From: Methanoculleus sp. UBA374 | GTDB taxonomy: Archaea > Halobacteriota > Methanomicrobia > Methanomicrobiales > Methanoculleaceae | Assembly: GCA_002508705.1 (NCBI GenBank) | Contig: DAYL01000033.1 | Span: forward strand, 52,716-83,432 | Reading direction: 5' to 3' | Length of the DNA stretch: 30,717 nucleotides | In this document: positions 30,681 through 30,717 of the stretch, piece by piece | Layout: each line of letters begins with the position of its first letter | How positions within the stretch are numbered: the stretch's first letter is position 1 | Position numbers and translations under genes: made by a program | The notes under the pieces: generated by a model | Told to the model about the DNA's origin: nothing | The model's input: the letters and a program-made list of their open reading frames with translations, nothing else | The model's database searches: none

Positions 30681-30717
30681 ATCCCTCCCCCGCGTGGCGA
30701 TACCCAGAGAGGAGCCG

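Overview
The window is GC-rich, has very tightly packed genes, and shows archaeal signals throughout: TATA-type promoters about 25 bp ahead of leaderless start codons, short GGAGGTGA-type ribosome sites, and T-run terminators. Gene content is that of a methanogenic euryarchaeon: an F420-dependent oxidoreductase, a fused hexulose-phosphate synthase/RraA protein, split GMP synthase, paired phenylacetate-CoA ligases, XerA and a DUF5806 protein. Protein sequence style suggests Methanomicrobiales, probably a Methanoculleus relative. That placement is inference, since no rRNA is present.

Layout. 1-3.5 kb (+): a CobT-like phosphoribosyltransferase, then an overlapping set of GMP synthase amidotransferase subunit, YkgJ-type cysteine-cluster protein and TraB-family membrane protein. 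3.5-6 kb (+): a nitroreductase, then the ammonium transporter amt with its PII regulator glnK. 6-8.9 kb: an F420-dependent oxidoreductase (-) divergent from the Hps-RraA fusion (+), then a small membrane protein (-). 9-12 kb (-): two tandem phenylacetate-CoA ligases and a double-ACT protein, all translationally coupled. 12.4-17.2 kb: a solitary cas1 (+) running tail-to-tail into a (-) acylphosphatase coupled to a 1188-residue all-helical protein of unknown function. 17.4-20 kb (-): glmM, a MobB-MoaE fusion and a DUF5806 protein as one operon.

20-23 kb is the accessory part: about 1.3 kb without a convincing gene, the archaeal recombinase xerA with a dif-like site over its start codon, a decayed tnpB tail, and a well-preserved omega-RNA-like 3' end of an IS200/IS605-type element. 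A perfect 19-bp inverted repeat flanks the 2.1-kb xerA segment. 23-26 kb (+) holds sugar-nucleotide genes (UDP-sugar epimerase, GDP-mannose synthesis) and a TPR protein, probably for surface polysaccharide. 26.5-30.6 kb (+) is the phosphate ABC transporter pstSCAB, followed and overlapped by a free-standing threonyl-tRNA synthetase editing-type domain.

The best candidates for unusual biology are: the solo Cas1, whose catalytic glutamate position is asparagine; the xerA/dif-like/inverted-repeat/omega-RNA block; the giant solenoid protein; the MobB-MoaE fusion whose chain ends before a catalytic lysine; and the stand-alone editing domain with both key residues changed. No CRISPR array, rRNA or tRNA was seen.
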